A stretch of DNA of 64,000 nucleotides from the NCBI GenBank assembly GCA_032718475.1, contig JAUCBJ010007921.1, forward strand, positions 42,852-106,851, written 5' to 3'. Origin of the DNA: Nemertoderma westbladi (Eukaryota > Xenacoelomorpha > Nemertodermatida > Nemertodermatidae). The notes below the pieces were generated by a model, which worked only from the letters and a program-made list of their open reading frames with translations, was not told the DNA's origin and made no database searches. This document shows positions 42,601 to 51,784 of this stretch, in pieces; position 1 is the first letter of the stretch; each line of letters opens with the position of its first letter. Made by a program: the position numbers and the translations under genes.

Positions 42601-43146
42601 CGAACATACCAGGGACCTTAGAATCGCGGTATCTAGCCGCTGTGAAAATTTCATCAAAATTGCAATAATGTTGGCATTAATGTAGCCAACACACTGTATA
42701 CTAAACCGTCATTCAGCTTACATTAGCAGAGGGAGAAACTTGGATACTCAACTAGAATGCAATGGGAAGAGTTATTCAGCTGAGGCAATAATAGATTTCA
42801 AACTAAACCAACCAGTTTATATTTGCTTTGACAGGGCCTAAACAAACAGTATGGGTGTACTGAGTACAATAATCTTGGCAACCTCATCGATTTATACTAA
42901 GCCTTGTGTAGAAATCCATTACATAAGCCATTTTTCATCACGACACCAGCTGTTATTGGTGTTATTTTACCATTGCGCCTATGGCGTTTTTTCGTTTATG
43001 TCTATTTTTCGAGCCCACGGCTCATGGACGAAATAGCGGAACATACCAGGGACCTTAGAATCGCGGTATCTAGCCGCTGAGAAAATTTCATCAAAATCGT
43101 TAGAGTAGTTTTGGCTATAGATTAGCCAGCCAGCCAGCCAGCCAGC
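42601..43146 (+). repeat. Interspersed repeat family B, two copies (42601-42661, 43036-43146)
   Basis: GAACATACCAGGGACCTTAG through GCGGTATCTAGCCGCTG to AAAATTTCATCAAAAT occurs twice. The second copy continues into AGTTTTGGCTATAG and an (AGCC)n tail. The form (ATTTCATCAAAATCG followed by simple sequence) is that of many retroposed repeat tails. Both copies contain a short hairpin GCGGTATCTAGCCGC. Elsewhere in 42126-43227 no gene is seen. Confidence 0.7.
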
Positions 43147-43227
43147 CACGAGCAATTCTTACAGTAATGAACCTCTCGGTTCCTAATAATCAGATTACAC
43201 ATATTTACTTTAGGAAACATAAATAGG

Positions 43228-43397
43228 TACAAGACCATACACAACTGTTACATAATAGGTACAAAATGTACGCAACTTGGTACATAGTAGGTGTAAAAGG
43301 TACACAACTTGGTACATAATAAGTACAAAAGGTACACAACTTGGTACAATGGGTACAAAAGTTACACAACTTGGTACATTGTAGGTACAAAACGGCG
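43228..43397. repeat. Minisatellite of about 30-bp units with GGTACAAAAGGTACACAACTTGGTAC
   Basis: Five to six units of variable length, directly abutting the 3' end of the DDX1 pseudogene. The minus-strand ORF here (Cys/Thr-rich) is repeat read-through. Confidence 0.75.
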
Positions 43398-43399
43398 CC

Positions 43400-44235
43400 C
43401 GGGATACAATGGTGTACCCGGAAAGAAGATGCGCAGATAAACGGATAAATTCGGCGAAAATAAACATAATTTCAGCATTCTTTAAAGATACCGACAGACC
43501 ACAGACTGCGGGAATACAGGAATAACGGGAATTTGCGTAAATTAGCGGGAATCTCGAACTGTCGAAAGCTTTCCCGAGATCACTTCCGTTTTTACTGTAC
43601 CGGTACCCAATTGTGCCCACATCCAGATCGATCCGATAACCGATCACGTCGCCTAGTCCATATGGTTGTCCATAGTCGTCAAAATGCCGCCCGAAACACT
43701 TCTTACCGTTTCCTCCGAAGCCAAAACTATTTTTATCAGTCCCGATATCGAGTGTCGCGCTTCCGGTGCTCCAACCAACCCGGCATGGGCCCTCGCACCT
43801 CGTCCTTTACCGTCGCCTCGTAATAGCTGAATAGTAACGAAACGACCGGATCCGACTATTCCTTTAGTCGTCCGGGTACCGTGCCAACTCCTCTGGCCAC
43901 GCGCATGACACAGCAACCGTCCGGGGAGATGGCCAACTGGTCACCTCTATCGCTCTATCGAATGAGTTCAACTGAAATTTCGTAGGCCTAGTTCTTCCCC
44001 CCGATTTCCCATCGAGTTTTCCATCTCGGAGTTTGTACCGTAGAGTTTCATGGACCAGCTGTAGTATCGGGATACAGAATGCCCCGGTCTTCCCGCTTCC
44101 GCCGCCATCAGCACAGTCTCCACCGCCCAGGATCAGAGCTGCAGAGGGACAGCCTCACCCTGCAAGTTGGTCGGTAGACTCCATTCCAGGACATCCAACG
44201 CGCGTCCGATTTCCTTCTGAACACCACAGTCAGCT
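43400..44235 (-). pseudogene. DDX1: DDX1 RNA helicase, intronless N-terminal copy with frameshifts
   Basis: Read on the minus strand in several frames, the DDX1 order is visible: Q-motif region (LEWSLPTNLQ, about 44170-44215), LILGGGD-like and Walker A SGKTGAF (about 44085), then SPDG and SWHGTRTTKG (about 43870), CRVGWSTGS and FGFGGNGKK (about 43700-43790), GDVIGYRIDL, SKNGSDLGKAF and LKNAEIMF (to about 43460). This SPRY insertion inside the helicase is unique to DDX1. At least four frame changes occur, and no introns are seen across about 280 codons that span several exons in vertebrate DDX1. A processed pseudogene cut off at 43400 is the simplest reading. Domains after SPRY are absent. Confidence 0.8.
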
Positions 44236-44690
44236 ACAGAGCTACGAATGATCCCATACTGTGTACTGCAGTACTGCCATACCTGCATACTGCAGTACTG
44301 CCATGCCATATACAATAGCCTAATGCAATAGGCCAATACAGCAATAGTCATACAACCAGACTGCGTTCAGTGTTAGGCAAAACAGAAGTAGGCCTAGCCT
44401 AAGCAGCTAGGCTTGTACAGTCTGCAGTCTGACAGTTGTAGCTACAATAATTGCCGAAATGCATCGGATCGGATCGGATCGGACGGCATCTGACTATAAA
44501 TGCACCCTAGCAGGATTCTCGATTCAGGGATTGAGTACAGCCTGACAGTACCGGTACACATGGTACATGCAGAATTGCAAAATTTGTCAGAAAACCAGCT
44601 GATTTATCCTACAGTAATAATAATTTAACGCATTTTAAATTTGGATAAATAAATTTATTATAACTGCAATAACAGTTACACTGATGCTGC

Positions 44691-44981
44691 ACGAAGGCCC
44701 CACGCAAATTCTACTTGGAAAATTTTCAAACTTTTGCCAAACAACATGTGTACCAAGTTTGGATAGATTTCATCAAGGATTGGCCGAGTTATTAACGTTT
44801 AAAATAAAATACTGAAAAAAAACGCGACAGAACGACAGAACGACAGAACGACAGAACGACAGAACGACAGGTTGATTAATGGTACCACTACGCTAAGGCT
44901 CACTCACTTCGTGGCTCGCCCCACAGGTTGATTAATGGTACCACTACGCTAAGGCTCACTCACTTCGTGGCTCGCCCCACA
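44691..44981 (+). repeat. Interspersed repeat family A, copy 2
   Basis: As copy 1 at 39898, with five GACAGAAC units. Its last about 55 bp (GGTTGATTAATGG to CTCGCCCCACA) is duplicated in tandem. The stretch 44236-44690 has CTGCAGTACTGCCAT direct repeats and a (CGGAT)n run at 44465-44482. Confidence 0.75.
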
Positions 44982-45504
44982 TAGATGGAAGGATGTGTGT
45001 TAAGGCAGCCAGGTGCTGGGAATGATTATTGGTCAAGTCTCTGCTGGTGTGGAGCTACAGTAGCTGGGAGTTGTGGCTGTAGACTAACCAGAGAGGAATT
45101 GACTATTGACTCTACTATAAGTGTTGTATTGCTATCTCAGGTAAATGACAGATATAATAACATAAATACAATCCATGGCATGGCTGAAATACTGTAGTTC
45201 TTCTGAAATAGTTTATTCCACAATGTATATGTCTGGTTATTTTTTAATTGAATTTTTGCAAAGTAGTAAAATTAATGTTCTTAAAAATAATATTATTATT
45301 TTATATGTAACCTAGGAAATTAGCTACATTTTTTCGCTGCAGCTTTAAGAGTGTACATTGATTTAATATTATTTCAATACCCATATTACTACATCGGCAT
45401 AAGATGCGTTGGCGTTGTATCACACATCTCCACATATCACACATCTCCACATAGATGTATCAACAGTTACTCGCACAGTTTCGAAACTTCGCATAGTTAT
45501 AACT

Positions 45505-45795
45505 GTATACAGATCGTCAGTCTGCGTTTAGGAAAAATATTTTATGACAAAACAGGACAAGCGACGAGCTCAACGAGGCATATAAAGAAGACGAGAACTG
45601 CGTTGACTATATTATTATATAAACCACCTGGCTTCACATATTGATCGCATCCCTAGTTATTATTATTATAAAGATCGTCCTAGCCTGCGTTTAAGAAATA
45701 TATTTAAATACAAAACAGGACGAACGCAAAGAGGCTTATAATGAAAACGAGTACTGCGTTTATTATATTCCTATAAACCACCTGGCTTTGCATAT
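45505..45795. repeat. Diverged tandem duplication, about 130 bp
   Basis: AGATCGTC...CTGCGTTTA, AAACAGGAC and ATAAACCACCTGGCTT occur in the same order at about 45511-45634 and 45671-45788. A G18 run follows at about 45880-45897. No gene is recognised between 44982 and 46469. Confidence 0.6.
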
Positions 45796-46469
45796 TTAAA
45801 GTGCGATTGGAAATAAGTTCGTGCTACCCTTCCGTGGGTGGTAGATGTCGCGGTTATGTATTGGTGGTTGGGAAGGGTGGGGGGGGGGGGGGGGGGGAGA
45901 TTAAAAGGGGTGAACACGTACTGTCCCCCTTTCTTTGATTGATTGGTGGTGTGGGTAAATTTCTCAAAACCTGATTTTGTGATACAGTCGCTCAATTTTG
46001 ATTTGTATCTAATAACTGGGCCTCGTGCTGCGCGAAGGCCCCACGAACGTGTTATAATATACTGTGTTTGTAACCTATTTGATTTATGCTTATATTTGGA
46101 GAATACTTATGAATAACCGATAATTCCCTTGGCTATCTTGATTATGGAGGTAAGCAAAGGGGAATATTAGTAACAATTGCTTGGCTCAAATTACAGTAGT
46201 GGTTTGTATGAATCCATGTTATTTCATAACCCCCAACATACGTGAGCTAAATTTCTCCTTGCCCATCCGTTGTAATTAGTATAAGTCATAACTCTGTGTG
46301 GTATTTAAAGCGCAGCACCTGAAAGGAACTGCTGGTATTTCCCTGAAAATAAACATAGTTTTAGAAAATTATATACTAAAGATCAATCGAATATTACAAG
46401 GTAGCCTACCACTCTCTCTGCCATAGAATTCAGTCTCCCACACCCGGTGGGTCATACGCCGCGCTAGAC

Positions 46470-46687
46470 GGGTAGGTGTAAAACGCGGATCCGGATTCCA
46501 AAATTATCAATTAAGGGAAAGGAGCAGGTTACAGTGGCACGTTATTTTAACCAAAACAATAAACTAAAGTCAATAGAACAGGTTATAGTTTTATTTTTGG
46601 GAGTTATAAAAATGTAAAAAAATCGACTTCCGTAGGGACAATGTTAAATGTAGAATCCGGATCCGGATCCGCGTTTTACTCTGACCT
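46470..46687. mobile_element. 218-bp MITE with terminal inverted repeats and 9-bp target duplication
   Basis: Ends are GGGTAGGTGTAAAACGCGG and the inverse of AGGTCAGAGTAAAACGCGG, continuing as inverted GGATCCGGATTC. GCGCTAGAC lies directly outside both ends (46461-46469 and 46688-46696). A 9-bp duplication is typical of Mutator-like elements, and a decayed MULE transposase lies 800 bp away. No coding capacity. Confidence 0.8.
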
Positions 46688-46804
46688 GCGCTAGACTGGC
46701 TTCGGCTGTGTTCATATTTTATACGGGCTGTCAGACATTATAAGACACATAAATTAGCAGGTTAAACTGTTAAAGGTCTAAAAGCTCTAACATGGAGGTG
46801 GGGT

Positions 46805-46845
46805 CCATTTCATTTGAAAATGACACTATATTTCGGATTTTAAAA
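46805..46845. repeat. Fragment of the foldback family of 60818-63457
   Basis: GGGGTCCATTTCATTTGAAAATGACACTATATT matches the terminal part of those arms (GGGTCCGTGTCATCAGAAAATGATACTATATT) with a few changes. Confidence 0.55.
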
Positions 46846-46889
46846 CCCGATGAAATTTACTTTTAAAATATATTATTATCGCTTTTTAG

Positions 46890-47054
46890 GATCTACCAAA
46901 CGCTATGAATGCAGCGGAGGTCGCCGATAAGTTGGGTTTGCATTCCATTCGCAACCGCAGTTGGTATATCCAGGCGACCTGCGCAACATCCGGTGATGGT
47001 CTGTACGAAGGCATAGACTGGCTCAGCAACGAGCTGAAGAAAAATAAAGTATAG
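46890..47054 (+). CDS. Terminal exon of an ARF-family GTPase
   Basis: After a pyrimidine-rich acceptor (CTTTTTAG), a 54-codon exon in phase 0 ends at TAG. It encodes [43 protein letters not shown] and a basic end, the C-terminus of class I/II ADP-ribosylation factors, including the guanine-base-binding CATSG motif. The Asp that starts the exon completes the NKxD motif, so the exon border falls inside a nucleotide-binding motif. Upstream exons were not found in the window; they may lie before the repeat-rich region or be lost. ARF proteins recruit coat proteins to Golgi membranes. Confidence 0.85.
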   Translation, partial: DLPNAMNAAEVADKLGLHSIRNRSWYIQATCATSGDGLYEGIDWLSNELKKNKV

Positions 47055-47352
47055 ATATATTAGGTTTAAACAATACCGTAGGCCTAGGTTAGAAATAAAC
47101 TAATTATGTAATGGCATTATTATGTCTACCGTATTATGATCTCAGTTTATTTCACCTTAATATTTGTTCTAGAATTCTAATTATAATGGACTTAGCTACT
47201 ATTGAGTTTATAAGCTCAGTTCACAGCGACCTTTAATGATTTTATAAGTGGAGGGGCGCAGTTACTGGGCCAATTTAAAGCTAGACCAGTGATATATAAA
47301 AAAACCAAGTCGTCTTAAACAGAGATTATCGCCTGTCCCAAAAGGTGATATA

Positions 47353-47447
47353 CGGTTATAAAACCTGAAGCAAATAAATCGTATAACTACTGAGGCCGCA
47401 GGCCGAAGTAGTTATACATGATTAGATGATCATAGGTTTTATAACCG
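47353..47447. repeat. Nested inverted repeat
   Basis: CGGTTATAAAACCT (47353-47366) pairs with 47434-47447, and inside it GTATAACTAC (47381-47390) pairs with 47408-47417 around GGCC-GCA-GGCC. It lies just before the MULE remnant and may be part of that element's end. Confidence 0.65.
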
Positions 47448-47472
47448 CCTATGGGTTATTGGGAAAACATAC

Positions 47473-49394
47473 ATGTGTCGAGACTTAGATAGTTGTTGTA
47501 CCTCTCCTCTAGCTTCGTACTGCTTATCAGTTGATCCAACTTTTAATTTTGGAGCCTACGAAGTAACACCATTTTCTTACCGCCACCTATTGCTTATAAG
47601 TAAACGCTCGGGCGTTGCACCTGTATTTCTTGGCCCTACAGCCATTCATTATAGCAAGACCTATAAAACATATTCAAGTATCATGGCGTCCATAACCGAC
47701 CATTGTCCTTACTAAAGAAACAGAGCAAGGGTTTTATCACTGACGGGGAATCAGCTCTATATGAAGCTCTGCAAAGTCACTTTCCAACTGCCACACGACT
47801 TCGATTTACCCGTCACTTCAGGGGTGATTGTAAAACTCAACTTAAAGATATTGGTATTTCTGGCTAGAAGGATATCTCTTTATTTTTGAACCCAATTTTC
47901 GATGAGAAAACTGGGCTTATTGATTCCAATGATCTAATGGAGTTTGATAGTAGATTAGAACTTTTGAAATCAGAATATGAACAATTGGAAACATCTTGTT
48001 TGAAAAAACAAGTCACATTCCTCTAAATTTTTCCAATATATTGAAAAAAATAGATTCATGACAGTGGAGTGCTTTTCCTTGGAAAGTCGCAGAAGGGCGG
48101 GTTTGATGATTGATGACTCTCTTGGAATTCCAATGCGACCGTTTACAAACCAGTCAGAGTTTAAACAATAAGCTAACACGTGAGAAGGAAGCTCTTATTA
48201 GTAAAGAGAAACATAAACAAAAACTCACCAAACTTGCATTTGTAAGAGAAGTCTGGCAAGGAGTTGAGAAACGCCAATTTAGTGAATTAGAATTGGCTAT
48301 ATGTGGGCTCAGTGAAGAATATCAACTTGCCCAGCCAGCATCTCATCTTGCTGTTTCACTAGATGTTTGGTTTTCTTGGAGTTCTAGTGACCGACAATCA
48401 TATGTAGAGAAGTTTAATGACCTCTCAATTGAACAAATGTATGCTGGAAAAGATATATCAATCATACTAGTGCAAGAAGTTAACAACCAAAATAGAGACT
48501 TTTCAATTAATTTAGCTCCTGAATTATACGGCAATCAGAGCTGTTCCAATGAAATGGTTGATATAATTGTTTGGGAGTCGGAGATTTTACTAAACCTTAA
48601 AAGTGCGTTCTCGATGAAGCCGTCTATGAGAGCATCAGATAAGAAAGTATATTTGGTTGCCGCCAAAACATCCAAAAACAGTATGTATGAATGCACAATT
48701 TTATTTTAAAGGACTATGTTAAATCTAGTTGTCAATCATTCAAGTATAATGCAATGTGTATACATAGCTTCTGTGTTGCCGAATTAGAGGAAATGTTACG
48801 ACAGCATGTCGATCTTTTAATTCATGATCAAAATAAAAAAAGAAAGCGTGATGATCTTGTTCTCAACATCCCAGAAGCAGCGGGAAAAAAAGGTTCCCAT
48901 CATAAAAATCCATATCGACCCAGACTTCATCAACGGAGCAACAAAATGCCTCCGGAGAATCTTTACCACCGCGGCCTTTCACTGCTATACATCACAATGA
49001 TTTGCCATTGAATGTATGCTTTCTGATGGATGAACCAACCGCAACCTTCTGCCATCATTGTAAGATTGCCTTTCCTCGCCAGGCTATTATAAAGCCTTAT
49101 GATATAGTGTTTTCCCATACTGCCATATGGAGAAGTGGGAATATCCTGATCCACACCACCGCGATTCAAAAATTCCATCCACTAGGTATGCCAAGAAATT
49201 TTACTGTATTAAGCGCTTTTGTATTACATATTACTCGATTTCCGTATATTTCAGAAATTCGGTCACTAATTACAATTCAAGACGAAATACGTGAGAGACT
49301 TGTTGAGTCCCATTTCACACTTATTGGCTCCCTGGGGTTTAATTTTAAGCTTATAGTCAATCCATTATTGAGTTATAAAATACTCACGAGATAA
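47473..49394 (+). pseudogene. Mutator-like (MULE) transposase, decayed
   Basis: Block 1 (47473-47715) has DPTFNFGAYEVTP (first catalytic Asp), SYRHLLL and VFLGPTAIHY. Next, in a broken stretch to about 48000, are ITDGESALYEAL (second Asp) and RFTRHFRGDCK. Block 2 (48110-48709) is the helical C-terminal part. The start of block 3 (48691-49011) holds a SWIM-like zinc motif ending CIHSFCVAE. Block 4 (49002-49394) has CHHCK and a PYDIVFSHTAIWR segment. Several stops and shifts separate the blocks. MULE transposases cut and paste elements with long inverted repeats and 9-bp duplications. No inverted repeats could be matched around it. Confidence 0.7.
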
Positions 49395-49664
49395 TACCAA
49401 ATTTGTATTTTGTTTTATCCTAGATTTTTAAGCTTAGATATAGTCAATCCGTTGTGTATAGTCTAAAAACGGCTTGGGATAATGACCCAAATGTGAATTA
49501 TTTAGTTATGAAATACTCATGAGATAATACCGAATTTGTATTTTGTTTTAATAAATAGTTTTGCTGTGTTGTGTTGTTTTAATAAATAGTGTTTTAATTG
49601 TAGTTAAATAACAATTTTTATCAACTCAACTGGGAAATGGTAATATGTCTTGGCGGTCTTACCT

Positions 49665-50185
49665 TTGTACTTTTTACCATTACTTTTGCTTTTGTACCAG
49701 GGGGGTCTTACTTTTGTACCAGGGGGGGTCTTACTTTTGTACCAGGGGGGTCTTACTTTTGTACCAGGGGGGTCTTTGTGTACCAGGGGGGTCTTACTTT
49801 TGTACCAGGGGGGTCTTACTTTTGTACCAGGGGGTCTTACTTTTGTACCAGGGGGGGCCTTACTTTTGTACCAGGGGGGGTCTTACTTTTGTACCAGGGG
49901 GTCTTACTTTTGTACCAGGGGGGTCTTTGTGTACCAGGGGGGGGTCTTACTTTTGTACCAGGGGGTCTTACTTTTGTACCAGGGGGGTCTTACTTTTGTA
50001 CCAGGGGGGTCTTACTTTTGTACCAGAGGGGTCTTACTTTTGTACCAGGGGGGTCTTACTTTTGTACCAGTGGGGGTCTTACTTTTGTACCGGGGGGGGG
50101 GGGGTCTTACTTTTGTACCACGGGGGGTCTTACTTTTGTACCAGGGGAGTCTTACTTTTGTACCAGGGGGGGTCGTACTTTTGTA
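49665..50185 (+). repeat. G-rich minisatellite, about two dozen units of 19-27 bp
   Basis: Units are GTCTTACTTTTGTACCA followed by G4 to G10. Regular G runs on one strand make quadruplex formation plausible. Three overlapping 180-220-codon ORFs are only the repeat in three frames. The flanking 49395-49664 is AT-rich with a duplicated GAGATAATACC(A/G)AATTTG block. Confidence 0.9.
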
Positions 50186-50259
50186 GGGTCTTAGGTCTTA
50201 GGGTCTTAGGTCTTTGTTTTGTACACACCCCATCCATCGCATCGATCGCATCGCATTCT

Positions 50260-51391
50260 GGGGTAAATCTTTTCGCCCTACGCGTAGGCCTTCGCGTAGC
50301 TACGCGTAGCTACGCGTAGTTTGTAACTTCCATTCCTGTCATTTACCGGTAGGGCCAGACTAACTGCCTTTTTAACAACTACGCGTAGGTGTTTTAAAAC
50401 TACGCGTAGTTATTTTGGAACTACGCGTAGGTATTTTGAAACTACGCGTAGGTGCTACGCGTAGCTACGCGTAGGTGCTACGCGTAGCAGTCCTGATAAC
50501 AATGATTTTTCATTTCAGGTCCGGTAAGGTTGAGTTGTTAGGCAAGTATCGGTATATGTCAGGTATCTGATTATCAGATAAAGGAATAACAGAATCGGAA
50601 ACTCATATCTCTACATACAGCACTGGTAATAAATAATATTCGGCTCTTTCACATACAAACACAGGATGAATAAAAAGTAGACTTAAAATTCACGTCTCAT
50701 GATTCAAGTATCTTTGTTTCCATTGGATTATTGAAATATTCTACAGTAGTAAGCTACCAATCTACTGTACCAGTGAAGCTGATAAATACTGCATAAAATT
50801 CAATTGTTTGGTCAAATAACAAGTGCAACCAATCATGGTAGACAATTTAGCCTCCCCCACCCCCTTCCCTTGTTAAGGGGTTAACATATTAAATATATCC
50901 TTGCCCTATCGTGAACACAGGCAATAAAAAGCATAGAGAATCGATAAGAACCATCGGCCTATTTCCTTTGTAAACTATTTTTGAACTCTAAACATTATTA
51001 CCGGTAACACATTTTAGCACCCGCAACGCATGAAGTGAAGAATATGTAGTCTTAGCGTATTCCTCTATATAGAGTATACAGGTATAGGATGCATTACTGT
51101 TTAAAGCATTTGATGGTTGTGGGTTGTTTATTGAACATACCGTATGGTCTTATTTTAGTACTGAACCGCTTGGAATACGTAGGCCTACTAATGATAAACG
51201 ACATATAGGCATAGTTATGGGTAGGACCTACGCGTAGTTATACGTAGCACCTACGCGTAGGTCGCGTAGGACCTACGCGTAGCTACGCGTAGCACCTACG
51301 CGTAGTTAATGTTAAAACTCTGAAACTGGTGATATATGACCCAATGTTGCGAACTACGCGTAGCTACGCGTAGGTCGAAAAGATTTACCCC
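50260..51391. mobile_element. 1132-bp inverted-repeat element with clustered CTACGCGTAG palindromes
   Basis: The left end GGGGTAAATCTTTTCG, then CCCTACGCGTAG, is repeated inverted at the right end over 28 bp with one mismatch. GCATTCT (50253-50259) and GCATTAT (51392-51398) flank it as a possible 7-bp duplication with one difference. About ten perfect CTACGCGTAG decamers lie in the left 210 bp and about seven in the right 160 bp, with none in the middle 700 bp, which has no ORF. This is the plan of a non-autonomous DNA transposon with subterminal transposase sites. It sits 394 bp before the peptidase gene start. Confidence 0.75.
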
Positions 51392-51784
51392 GCATTATGC
51401 TCTACATCAACATCTAATCTTACTGTCTTGTGTCTCTACAGACAGCAGTTGAGCTTGAGCGTACCGGTACCCTATGCCCTACTGCCCTACAGCCCTACGG
51501 CAGTACGGCTACCTATCAACTATCAAGTTTGTACAGCTGTAAGTACTGAAGTACCACTGTCAGACTTCTGGACTTCGTACTGTCAGACTGTCGTATCGTC
51601 AGATCGTGCTGTCGTAGGGTACCGGTCTGCCGGTAGGTCTGTAGGTACGGTACGTAGGGTACGTACCCGTGGCCGTAACCAGTCTGCCAGGCCAAGTCTA
51701 AAACTAAAAGCCTGACTTTTTATAAGTCAGTACCGGTACTGCAGTAAGTGCAACAGACAGACAGAGAAAAACAAACCCGTCACG
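51392..51784 (+). promoter_or_regulatory. Upstream region / 5' UTR of the peptidase gene
   Basis: GC-richer than its surroundings, with GTACCGGTAC-type palindromes at about 51462, 51618 and 51731. No clear TATA box. TGTCTCTACAG at about 51430-51440 could be a 3' splice site of a leader intron. The 95-codon ORF here has no coding signature. Confidence 0.4.

Noticed and set aside
43210-43400. Cys/Thr-rich minus-strand ORF
   Set aside because: Repeat read-through of the 30-bp minisatellite; only the part above 43400 has DDX1 homology.
49665-50185. Regular repeat spacing resembling a CRISPR array
   Set aside because: Eukaryotic context and no unique spacers; the units are a tandem minisatellite. 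The same holds for 3490-4110.
49637-50319. Three overlapping Gly/Leu/Tyr-rich ORFs of 178-224 codons
   Set aside because: All three forward frames of one minisatellite; not a silk- or collagen-like gene.
51428-51715. 95-codon ORF upstream of the peptidase gene
   Set aside because: Lies in the likely 5' UTR, low complexity, no homology recognised.
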